Below the pieces are notes generated by a model. The model made no database searches and was not told the origin of the DNA. It worked only from the letters and a program-made list of their open reading frames with translations. Positions 41,164 through 48,396 of a stretch of DNA of 64,000 nt are shown here, piece after piece (the stretch's first letter is position 1; every line of letters begins with the position of its first letter). The stretch covers positions 62,001 through 126,000 of the forward strand of contig NZ_MZMV01000010.1 of assembly GCF_002210435.1 (NCBI RefSeq). The letters are read 5' to 3'. This stretch comes from Micromonospora wenchangensis. Lineage in GTDB: Bacteria > Actinomycetota > Actinomycetes > Mycobacteriales > Micromonosporaceae. A program made the position numbers and the translations under genes.

Positions 41164-42690
41164 ATGGCGCTGTCGCAGAAGCTGGGCCGGCTCATCGGCG
41201 TACGCGAGCACGTGGTGGACCCGGGCGGGGGTGGCGCTCCCCGGGTGGCCCGGCCGACCACGGCCGTGGTGGTGGGCGGCGGGATCGCCGGCATGTCGGC
41301 GGCGGTGGTGCTCGCCGAACGCGGGGTGGACGTGACGGTGTTGGAGGCCGCGCCGACGCTCGGCGGCCGGCTCGGCGCGTGGCCGGAGGCGCTCGCCGAC
41401 GGCAGCCAGCTCAACGAGCACGGCTTCCACGCGTTCTTCAGGCAGTACTACAACTGGCGGTCGATCCTGCGGCGGGTCGATCCGACGCTCGGTTTCCTCA
41501 AGCCGATCCCCGGCTACCCGATCCTGTCCGCGCAGTGGCCCACCGAGGAGTTCGGCAGGCTGCCCCCGGCCCCGCCGGCCAACCTGCTGGCGCTCCTGCT
41601 GCGCAGCCCCAGCCTGCGCCTGGCCGACCTGCGCACGATGGACCGGGACGCCGCGCTGCCGCTGCTCAGCTACGACCCGGTGCGCACGTACGCCGAGTTC
41701 GACGACACCACCGCCGACGCGCTGCTCGCCTCGCTGAAGCTGCCGGACCGGGCGCGGGCGATGCTGTTCGAGGTCTTCTCGCACTCGTTCTTCAACCACG
41801 AGACCGAGATGTCGGCCGCCGAGATGATCGCCCAGTTCCACTTCTACCTGCTGGGCAACCCGGAGGGGTTGGCGTTCGACTGCCCCGACGAGGACTACGC
41901 CACCGCGATCTGGCAGCCGCTGACCCGTTACCTGGAGAAGCACGGCGGCCGGGTGCGCACCGGCTCGGCGGTCGCCCGACTGGACCGGGAGCCGGACGGC
42001 TGGCGGGTGACCACCGCCGACGGCACGGTCCATCCCGCCGGGCAGGTGGTGCTGGCCGTCGACCCGCCCGCGCTGGCGGCGCTGGTCGCCGCCTCCCCCG
42101 GCCTGGTCGCGGTGGCGCCCGAGCTGGTGGCGCGGATGCCCGCGTTCGGTCGGCCCGGCCCGCCGTACGCGGTGGCGCGGTACTGGCTCGACGGGGACGT
42201 CCGGGCCGACCGGGCGGTGTTCAGCGGGGTGTCCCGCCAGCCCACCCTGGACTCGGTGACCCTCTACCACCGGCTGGAGAACGAGTCCCGGCGGTGGGCG
42301 CAGCGCACCGGCGGCGCGGTGGTGGAGCTGCACGCGTACGCCTGCGACGAGGGGGTGCCGGCGGAGGAACTGGCCGAGCGGATGCGCACCGAACTGGTCA
42401 TGCTCTGGCCGGAGGTCGCCGGGCTGGGGGTGCGGGAGCTGCGCGCCCGGGTCGAGGCGCAGGCCCCGGCGTTCACCCCGGGCAGCCACGCCGGCCGCCC
42501 AGGGGTACGCACCGACGCCGACGGGCTCTACCTGGCCGGGGACGGCATCGGCACCGACTTCCCCAGCGCGTTGATGGAACGGTCGGCGGCGACCGGGATC
42601 ATCGCCGCCAACCACATCCTGCGGGCCGCGGGGGCGGCCACCGAACCGGTCCGTTCGATCCGCCCCCGGGGGCTGCTCGCCGGGAAGTGA
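41164..42690 (+). CDS. FAD-dependent oxidoreductase, CrtU/CrtI-like
   Basis: The 508-residue flavoprotein begins after GGAAGG. It has a Rossmann FAD-binding motif (VVGGGIAGMSAAVVLAERG, residues about 36-54) and the amine-oxidase/desaturase signatures EAAPTLGGRLGAW, NEHGFHAFFRQYYNWR and a C-terminal GLYLAGDGIGTDFPSAL. The HGFHAFFRQYYN segment is shared with the carotenoid desaturase/methyltransferase CrtU. A role in carotenoid aromatic-ring formation or a related desaturation is inferred, but no other carotenoid gene is in the window. It converges on adhE across a terminator. Confidence 0.8.
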   Translation: MALSQKLGRLIGVREHVVDPGGGGAPRVARPTTAVVVGGGIAGMSAAVVLAERGVDVTVLEAAPTLGGRLGAWPEALADGSQLNEHGFHAFFRQYYNWRSILRRVDPTLGFLKPIPGYPILSAQWPTEEFGRLPPAPPANLLALLLRSPSLRLADLRTMDRDAALPLLSYDPVRTYAEFDDTTADALLASLKLPDRARAMLFEVFSHSFFNHETEMSAAEMIAQFHFYLLGNPEGLAFDCPDEDYATAIWQPLTRYLEKHGGRVRTGSAVARLDREPDGWRVTTADGTVHPAGQVVLAVDPPALAALVAASPGLVAVAPELVARMPAFGRPGPPYAVARYWLDGDVRADRAVFSGVSRQPTLDSVTLYHRLENESRRWAQRTGGAVVELHAYACDEGVPAEELAERMRTELVMLWPEVAGLGVRELRARVEAQAPAFTPGSHAGRPGVRTDADGLYLAGDGIGTDFPSALMERSAATGIIAANHILRAAGAATEPVRSIRPRGLLAGK

Positions 42691-42696
42691 ACCGCC

Positions 42697-42719
42697 CGCC
42701 CGGCCGGTGGGGCCGGGCG
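42697..42719. terminator. Bidirectional terminator hairpin
   Basis: Nine-base arms CGCCCGGCC (42697-42705) and GGCCGGGCG (42711-42719) with loop GGTGG lie between converging genes whose stops are at 42690 and 42721. Confidence 0.75.
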
Positions 42720-42720
42720 G

Positions 42721-45294
42721 TCAGCGCGCCGTGCCGTGGTACGCGTCCCGCATGAGCTGCTGCATGTCGTCGAGCATCGGCATCCGGGGGTTCGCCGGGG
42801 CGCACTGGTCCTCGTAGGCGTTGAGGGCCTGCTGCGGCAGCGCCGCCTCGAACGCCGCCCGGTCGACGCCGATCGCGGCGAACGACGGTTCGATGCCGAC
42901 CGCGTCGCGCAGCCGTTCCACCGCGTCGGCCAGCGACGCCACCCCTTCCGCCGGGGTGCCCGCCGGCAGGCCGAGCTGGGCGGCGATCTCGGCGAACCGT
43001 TCCGGTGCCCGGTAGCTCTCGTAGCGCGGCCAGCCGGACAGCTTCGCCGGGACGGTGCCGTTGTAGCGGATCACGTGCGGCAGCAGCACCGCGTTGGTCC
43101 GGCCGTGGGCGATGTGGAACGTCGCGCCGAGGGTGTGCGACATGGCGTGCACGATGCCGAGGAAGGCGCTGCCGAACGCCATCCCGGCGATGGTGCCCGC
43201 GTTGTGCATCCGTTCCCGCGCCTCGGGGTCGGCGTCGACCACCGCCCGTTCCAGGTTGCCGAAGATCAGCCGGATGGCGTGCAGGGCGAGCCCGTCGGTG
43301 AAGTCGTTCGCGTACACCGACACGTACGCCTCGATGGCGTGGGTGAGCGCGTCGAAGCCGCTGTCGGCGGCGATGGTCGCCGGCATGCTGGCGGTCAGCA
43401 CCGGGTCGACGATCGCCACGGTCGGGGTGAGCGCGTAGTCGGCCAGCGGGTACTTCTTGCCGGTGCGGTGGTCGGTGATCACCGCGAACGGGGTGACCTC
43501 CGCGCCGGTGCCCGACGTGGTCGGCACGCACACCAGCCGGGCCAGCGCGCCGAGGGTGGGGAAGGTGAAGGCGCGCTTGCGGATGTCGAAGAACTTCTCC
43601 CGCATGTCGTCGAAGACCACGTCCGGGTGCTCGTAGCGCAGCCACATCACCTTGGCGGCGTCCATCGCCGAGCCGCCGCCGAGGGCGACGATGGTGTCCG
43701 GCCGGAAGGCCCGCATCAACTCGGCACCCCGGTCGACGGTGTCGACGCTCGGCTCGGGTTCCACGTCGTCGATGATCTGGAGGGCGATCCGCTCGGGGCG
43801 ACGTTGCAGCACCCGGTTGATCCGGTCGACGAAGCCGAGCCGGGTCATGGTGGCGTCGGTGACCACGGTGACCCGGTGCACGTCGGGCATCTCGGCGAGG
43901 TAGCGGATCGCGTTCGCCTCGAAGAAGATCTTCGACGGGACCTTGAACCACTGCATGTTGTTGTTCCGCCGGCCGATCCGCTTGATGTTGAGCAGGTTGA
44001 CCGCCGAGACGTTGTCGGACACCGAGGTACGGCCGTAGCTGCCGCAGCCCAGCGTCAGCGACGGCAGGAACGCGTTGTACATGTCGCCGATGCCGCCCTG
44101 CGAGGCCGGCGAGTTCCAGATGATCCGGACCGCCTTGACCCGGCGGCCGAACTCCTCCACCAGGTCCTCGTCGGCGGTGTGGATGACCGCGCTGTGCCCG
44201 AGCCCGTGGAACTCGACCATCTGCTCGGCGTACCGAAGGCCCTGCTCGCGGCTGTCGGCGCGCAGCACCGCCAGCACCGGGCAGAGCTTCTCCCGGGTCA
44301 GCGGCTCGTCGGGGCCGACCCGGTCGACCTCGACCAGGATGATCGAGGTGTCCGGGGCGACGGTGATCCCGGCGGCGTCGGCGATCCAGGCGGCGGTCCG
44401 GCCGACCACGTCGGGGTTGAGCTTGCCGGCGGGGAACAGCAGCGCCTCCAGCTTGGCCTTCTCGGCCGGGGTGGCCAGGTGGGCGTGCAGGGTGCGGAAC
44501 TCCGCGAGGGCGGCGTCGTGGATCGCCGCGTCGAGGATGACGGCCTGCTCGGAGGCGCAGATCATGCCGTTGTCGAACGACTTGGACAGCACGACGTCGT
44601 TGACCGCGCGCTTGAGCTTGGCGGTCGCCTCGATCCAGGCCGGCACGTTGCCCGCGCCCACGCCGAGCGCCGGCTTGCCCGCCGAGTACGCGGCCCGCAC
44701 CATGGCGTTGCCGCCGGTGGCGAGGATGGTGGCGATCCCGGGGTGGTGCATCAGCGCGGTGGTCGCCTCGACCGACGGCTCCTCGATCCACTGGATGCAG
44801 TGTTCCGGGGCGCCGGCGGCGACGGCCGCGTCGCGTACCGTGCGGGCGGCCTCGACGCTGCACCGCTGCGCCGCCGGGTGGAAGGCGAAGACGATCGGGT
44901 TGCGGGTCTTGAGCGCCAGCAGCGCCTTGAAGATGGTGGTCGAGGTGGGGTTGGTGACCGGGGTGATCCCGGCGACCACGCCCACCGGGTCGGCGATCTC
45001 GACGATCCCGCTGATCTCGTCCCGGGCGATCACCCCGACGGTACGGGTCTTCGCCATGCTGTGCGTGACGTGCTCGCAGGCGAAGATGTTCTTCACCGCC
45101 TTGTCCTCGAACACCCCCCGCCCGGTCTCGGCGACGGCGAGCTGGGCGAGGGCGGCGTGCCGGTCCAGCGCGGCCACCGACGCCTTCCGGACGATGTGGT
45201 CGATCTGCTCCTGGTCGTACCGGTCGTAGTCGGCCAGGGCCTTGAGGCCGTCGGCGACCAGGGCGTCGATCGTGGTGGCGAGTGCGGTCGACAT
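42721..45294 (-). CDS. adhE: Bifunctional acetaldehyde-CoA/alcohol dehydrogenase
   Basis: The 857-residue protein fuses a CoA-acylating aldehyde dehydrogenase (residues about 1-430, nucleophilic cysteine in NGMICASEQAVI) to an iron-dependent alcohol dehydrogenase (PTTSGTGAEVTPFAVI, DALTHAIEAYVS, and the metal-binding HAMSHTLGATFHIAHG). It would reduce acetyl-CoA to ethanol, regenerating NAD under oxygen limitation. The length is normal for AdhE. The start at 45294 (MSTALATT) follows GAGGTG at good spacing. Three helically phased GACGGGACCTT-type boxes lie 70-150 bases upstream, so control by a DosR/OsdR-type hypoxia regulator is likely. Confidence 0.93.
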   Translation of the reverse strand: MSTALATTIDALVADGLKALADYDRYDQEQIDHIVRKASVAALDRHAALAQLAVAETGRGVFEDKAVKNIFACEHVTHSMAKTRTVGVIARDEISGIVEIADPVGVVAGITPVTNPTSTTIFKALLALKTRNPIVFAFHPAAQRCSVEAARTVRDAAVAAGAPEHCIQWIEEPSVEATTALMHHPGIATILATGGNAMVRAAYSAGKPALGVGAGNVPAWIEATAKLKRAVNDVVLSKSFDNGMICASEQAVILDAAIHDAALAEFRTLHAHLATPAEKAKLEALLFPAGKLNPDVVGRTAAWIADAAGITVAPDTSIILVEVDRVGPDEPLTREKLCPVLAVLRADSREQGLRYAEQMVEFHGLGHSAVIHTADEDLVEEFGRRVKAVRIIWNSPASQGGIGDMYNAFLPSLTLGCGSYGRTSVSDNVSAVNLLNIKRIGRRNNNMQWFKVPSKIFFEANAIRYLAEMPDVHRVTVVTDATMTRLGFVDRINRVLQRRPERIALQIIDDVEPEPSVDTVDRGAELMRAFRPDTIVALGGGSAMDAAKVMWLRYEHPDVVFDDMREKFFDIRKRAFTFPTLGALARLVCVPTTSGTGAEVTPFAVITDHRTGKKYPLADYALTPTVAIVDPVLTASMPATIAADSGFDALTHAIEAYVSVYANDFTDGLALHAIRLIFGNLERAVVDADPEARERMHNAGTIAGMAFGSAFLGIVHAMSHTLGATFHIAHGRTNAVLLPHVIRYNGTVPAKLSGWPRYESYRAPERFAEIAAQLGLPAGTPAEGVASLADAVERLRDAVGIEPSFAAIGVDRAAFEAALPQQALNAYEDQCAPANPRMPMLDDMQQLMRDAYHGTAR

Positions 45295-45363
45295 GCTTTC
45301 ACCTCGGCGGTTGGCGGCGTCTCGGACACCTTCAGCATCCATCGACGGCCGTCTCGGCGGTGG

Positions 45364-45446
45364 GGCGCAAGGACCCGTCCGACGGTGGCCAAAGGTCCCG
45401 TCGTCACGCCGTCCCGGGCGTGTCCGGTCAGCCGAAGGTCCCGATG
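45364..45446 (-). promoter_or_regulatory. Three phased DosR/OsdR-like boxes upstream of adhE
   Basis: Read on the minus strand, CATCGGGACCTTCGGC (45446-45431), GACGGGACCTTTGGCC (45402-45387) and GACGGGTCCTTGCGCC (45379-45364) share GGG(A/T)CCTT. Starts are 23 and 44 bases apart, about two and four helical turns, which places them on one face of the helix. They resemble the GGGAC-type sites reported for hypoxia regulators of the DevR/OsdR family. They lie between 70 and 152 bases before the adhE start. Confidence 0.55.
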
Positions 45447-45506
45447 TCGAGCGGTGACCACACAGCGTCGCCTACCCGACACCGTGCCCCGCCGCCCCCG
45501 GCCACC

Positions 45507-46463
45507 ATGATTCGCATGACGGGACCGCGAAAGGCCTACACGTTGCTCGCCGTGGCCGCCATCGGGGTGGCGGTGCTGGCCTGGCGGATCGGGGTCGACA
45601 AGGCCAACGCCCTGGTGGGCCTGGCCGGCGTCTTCGCCGCGAGCGCGCTCGGGCTGTTGTCCCTGTTCAGCGCGATCGACCCTCGGCTGTCCCGGGCGGC
45701 GGCGGACGCCGCCGCCCTGCCGCCGGGGTCGACCCCGGCCGCGTCCGACGCACCGGCACCGGCCGCCGGCACCGGGTCGGGCCCGGGGCTGCGTCGCCGC
45801 TGGCGACGCTGGCGGCTGCCGGCCGGGATCGCCGCGCTGCTGTTGGTGATCGTCGGTACGGTGACCGTGCTCTCCTGGCCGACGGACCGCACGCCGGACG
45901 CGCGGGGCACCTCCCCCACGGCCTCCGTCGACGCCGCGTCGGCCGACCCCGGCGTCACGTCGACCCCGGTCGGGCCGACACCCACCACCGGTCCGTCCGG
46001 AGCGACGCCCACCACCACCCCGGCGACCCCGGAGCCGGGCCCGGACGGGTCGACGACCGGCCCTCCACCGACCCCCACGCCCACCAGGGGGCCCGACTGG
46101 GTGCCACCGGCGGGCGCACCGCACTGGACCCTGCACGCCGACGACTCGGTCTACTTCCTGCCGAAGCCCCGGGTGGCGAGGGGCACCGGCGCGGGCACCC
46201 TGATCTTCCAGGCGCAGCACCACCAGCTCGCCCTCTACGACTGGACCGACGACCCGACCGACCTCAGCTACGAGGGTTGCCGGAACCCGAAGGCGCAGCG
46301 GTACGCGAGCATCGACCTCGAACAGCTCGAACCCACCCCGGTCACCTACTGCCAGCCCGACCCGGGTGACCCGACGGTGGTCAACTACGTCCGGATCGAC
46401 CGCAACCGCTACCAGGCGTCGCCGGCCTCGGTCGACGTCACCGTCTGGTCGGTCCGCTCGTAA
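45507..46463 (+). CDS. Membrane protein with Pro/Thr-rich stalk, unknown function
   Basis: The 318-residue product has two N-terminal helices (about 8-25 and 32-50), a charged cytoplasmic loop, a third helix near 105-122 (LPAGIAALLLVIVGTVTVLSW) and an extracytoplasmic Pro/Thr/Gly-rich stalk of about 80 residues. A C-terminal domain carries WTLHADDSVYFLPKPRV and a Cys pair (YEGCRN and VTYCQP). No family is recognised. It may be a surface protein with a disulfide-closed tip. It is divergent from adhE and starts at ATG 45507. Confidence 0.7.
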   Translation: MIRMTGPRKAYTLLAVAAIGVAVLAWRIGVDKANALVGLAGVFAASALGLLSLFSAIDPRLSRAAADAAALPPGSTPAASDAPAPAAGTGSGPGLRRRWRRWRLPAGIAALLLVIVGTVTVLSWPTDRTPDARGTSPTASVDAASADPGVTSTPVGPTPTTGPSGATPTTTPATPEPGPDGSTTGPPPTPTPTRGPDWVPPAGAPHWTLHADDSVYFLPKPRVARGTGAGTLIFQAQHHQLALYDWTDDPTDLSYEGCRNPKAQRYASIDLEQLEPTPVTYCQPDPGDPTVVNYVRIDRNRYQASPASVDVTVWSVRS

Positions 46464-46847
46464 CCGGGTCTGCCGGTCCGGCAGCCCGAAGGGGAGGCAC
46501 GGCCGGCGGGTGGCATCGAAATGCGTTGCCCGCCCGCACCGCCGCGCATAGCGTGATCCGCGCACGGTCAACCAGTCGAACCGGGAGCACACGATGACGT
46601 CGCCGCACCTCACCAGCGCGTGGTCGACGCTACCCGTCGGCGGTTGTCGAGCCGAACATCCCCGGGACGGGAATCCCGACTGACGCGTGCCCGTACGCGC
46701 CGGCCGCCCCGTCCCACCCGAGGACCGGGCGGCCTTCGTCGTCCGGGCCGACCTCCGGCGGCGGCCCGGTCCGGGCCGGCCCCACTGCGGACCGCCGACC
46801 CCGCCCGCCGACCCCGATCGACCCACCGACCGCGAAGGGAGAGCCCG
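46464..46847. other. Gene-free spacer with a small hairpin at its start
   Basis: A hairpin of CGGG-T-CTGCCG and CGGCAG-CCCG (46465-46488) lies right after the stop of the membrane-protein gene and is a likely terminator. The rest of the spacer is arginine-codon-rich and has no ribosome site in any frame until GAAGGGAGA before the HNH gene. I see nothing else in it. Confidence 0.5.
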
Positions 46848-47291
46848 GTGGACGCCGTCCTCGTCATCAACGCCGACCTCGGCCCGCTGCACCGGGTCAC
46901 CGTCCAACACGCGATCCGGATGCTGTGCCGTCGGGTCGCCGAGATCCACGAGGCCGAACCGGACCGGGTGATCGGGGTCTTCCCCGTCCCCCGGGTGGTC
47001 CGCCTCGTCCGGTACGTCGTCACCCGCTGGCGGTTCAGCGCCGGCCCGGCCTGGTCCCGGGCGGGGGTGCTGCGCCGCGACGGTGGGCGGTGCGCGTACT
47101 GCGGCGGGCCGGCCAGCACCGTCGACCACGTGCTGCCCCGTTCGCGCGGTGGTGGCAACACCTGGCGGAACACCACCGCCGCCTGTTACCCGTGCAACCA
47201 GCGCAAGGGTGACCGGACCCCGGCCGAGGCGGACATGCCGCTGCGGCGGGAACCGGCGACGCCGAGTTGGGCGAGCCTCGCCGGGCGGTGA
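46848..47291 (+). CDS. HNH endonuclease
   Basis: The 147-residue product has a short N-terminal alpha/beta region (MDAVLVINADLGPLHRVTVQ) shared with many actinobacterial HNH proteins. A C-terminal HNH motif follows: CAYCGGPASTVDHVLPRSRGG, then NTTAACYPCNQRKGDRTP. The two CxxC pairs bind zinc. The His-Asn-His catalytic residues are in DHVLP and CNQRKGD. The length is usual for the stand-alone class. GTG 46848 is preceded by GAAGGGAGA. The cellular target is unknown, and no mobile element is nearby. Confidence 0.85.
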   Translation: MDAVLVINADLGPLHRVTVQHAIRMLCRRVAEIHEAEPDRVIGVFPVPRVVRLVRYVVTRWRFSAGPAWSRAGVLRRDGGRCAYCGGPASTVDHVLPRSRGGGNTWRNTTAACYPCNQRKGDRTPAEADMPLRREPATPSWASLAGR

Positions 47292-47423
47292 CCGGACCGG
47301 CCGGCGGGCACAGGGGGTCGCGTCGGGTACGCCCGGTGCGACGCCCGCCGGCCCCACCGCCAACGACGGGCCCCCGGGAACGCAGCCCCGCGCCACCGCT
47401 TTCCGCCGCAGACCCTCGTCAGC

Positions 47424-47490
47424 GTGATCGACTCACTTTCGCGGATGTAGTGGCATCCGTCAGCTCCGTTACCACTACATCCACGGTCGT
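47424..47490. repeat. Intergenic hairpin with GTGATCGACTC tag (element F)
   Basis: An 11-bp perfect stem GGATGTAGTGG (47443-47453 with 47472-47482) and an 18-base loop are preceded by GTGATCGACTCAC at 47424. It is related to the repeat family by this 5' tag, but its core differs. It lies between converging genes (stops at 47291 and 47527), again in a terminator position. Confidence 0.6.
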
Positions 47491-47526
47491 GCACCCACCC
47501 CGACGGTGGCAGCCGGGCGGGCCGGG

Positions 47527-48291
47527 TCACCGACCGGCGGACGGGGACCACGGGAAGTCGGGCGGACGGCGTTCGTGGTGGGCGGCGATGCCCTCGCGGG
47601 CCTCGCCGCTGTCCCGCACCTTCCCGTGCCACCAGGCGATCCGGGCCGGGCCGGCCCGGTCGTCGATGATCTCCTTGGCGGCGGCGATGCTGAGCTGGGA
47701 GCGGGCGGCGATGGCGGCGGTGATCGCGGTGACCCGGCCGGGCAGGTCGTCGACCACCTCGTCGGCCAGGCCGACCCGCAGCGCCCGTTCGGCGTCGATC
47801 AGCTCGGCGGTGAAGATCAGAAACTTGGCCGTGGACGGGCCGACGAGCCGGGTCAGCCGCCGGGTGGTGGGTGCCGGGTAGACCAGCCCGAGCCGGGCCG
47901 GCGGCACCCCGAACCGGGCGTCCGGGGCGGCGATCCGCAGGTCGCAGGCGACCGCGAGCAGGCAGCCACCGCCCACGCAGGGGCCCTGCACCGCCGCGAC
48001 GGTGGGCTTGGCGAACGCGGCCAGCCGTTCCTCGGCGGCCACCGCGATGCCCGCGTCCCCGTTCGCGTCCAGCAGCTCGTCGAGGTCGCCGAGGTCGGCA
48101 CCGGCGCAGAACGCCCCGTCGGCGCCGGTGAGCACCAGGGCGCGCACGGCCGGGTCGGCCTCCAGCCCGTCCAGCAGCACGGGCAGCCGTCGCCACATGG
48201 CCGGCGTCATCGCGTTGCGCCGGGTGGGGTTACGGATGGTCACCGTCGCCACCGCGCCGGTCACCCCGACGGTCAACTCCGCGTCCGACAC
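47527..48291 (-). CDS. Enoyl-CoA hydratase/isomerase family protein
   Basis: The 254-residue crotonase-fold protein has the oxyanion-hole segments GAFCAGADLGDL and GPCVGGGCLLAVACDLRIAA. The position of the hydratase Glu pair reads GLVYPAPTTRRLTRLVG, where one Glu is replaced, so it may not be a classical hydratase. Many crotonases in actinobacteria act on varied acyl-CoAs. The GTG start at 48291 has GAGAGGGG upstream. No beta-oxidation partner is adjacent. Confidence 0.82.
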   Translation of the reverse strand: MSDAELTVGVTGAVATVTIRNPTRRNAMTPAMWRRLPVLLDGLEADPAVRALVLTGADGAFCAGADLGDLDELLDANGDAGIAVAAEERLAAFAKPTVAAVQGPCVGGGCLLAVACDLRIAAPDARFGVPPARLGLVYPAPTTRRLTRLVGPSTAKFLIFTAELIDAERALRVGLADEVVDDLPGRVTAITAAIAARSQLSIAAAKEIIDDRAGPARIAWWHGKVRDSGEAREGIAAHHERRPPDFPWSPSAGR

Positions 48292-48339
48292 CGTCGCACC
48301 CCTCTCGTCGTGTCACCGGTGCGGCGACCATAACGGCGC

Positions 48340-48378
48340 GGGCCCGACGACCACCCGGGAGGGGTGGCCGCCGGGCCC
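48340..48378. terminator. Terminator hairpin after the M4 protease gene
   Basis: GGGCCCG-A-CG-A-CCACCC pairs with GGGTGG-C-CG-C-CGGGCCC around a five-base loop, a 17-base stem with two internal mismatches. It lies downstream of the protease stop at 48397 on the minus strand and overlaps the promoter area of the hydratase gene. Confidence 0.6.
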
Positions 48379-48396
48379 ACCGACGCAGGGGTCAGG

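Noticed and set aside
46620-46847. An N-terminal extension of the HNH nuclease
   Set aside because: The in-frame stretch is Arg/Pro-rich without structure. The GTG at 46848 has a good ribosome site and begins a conserved segment.
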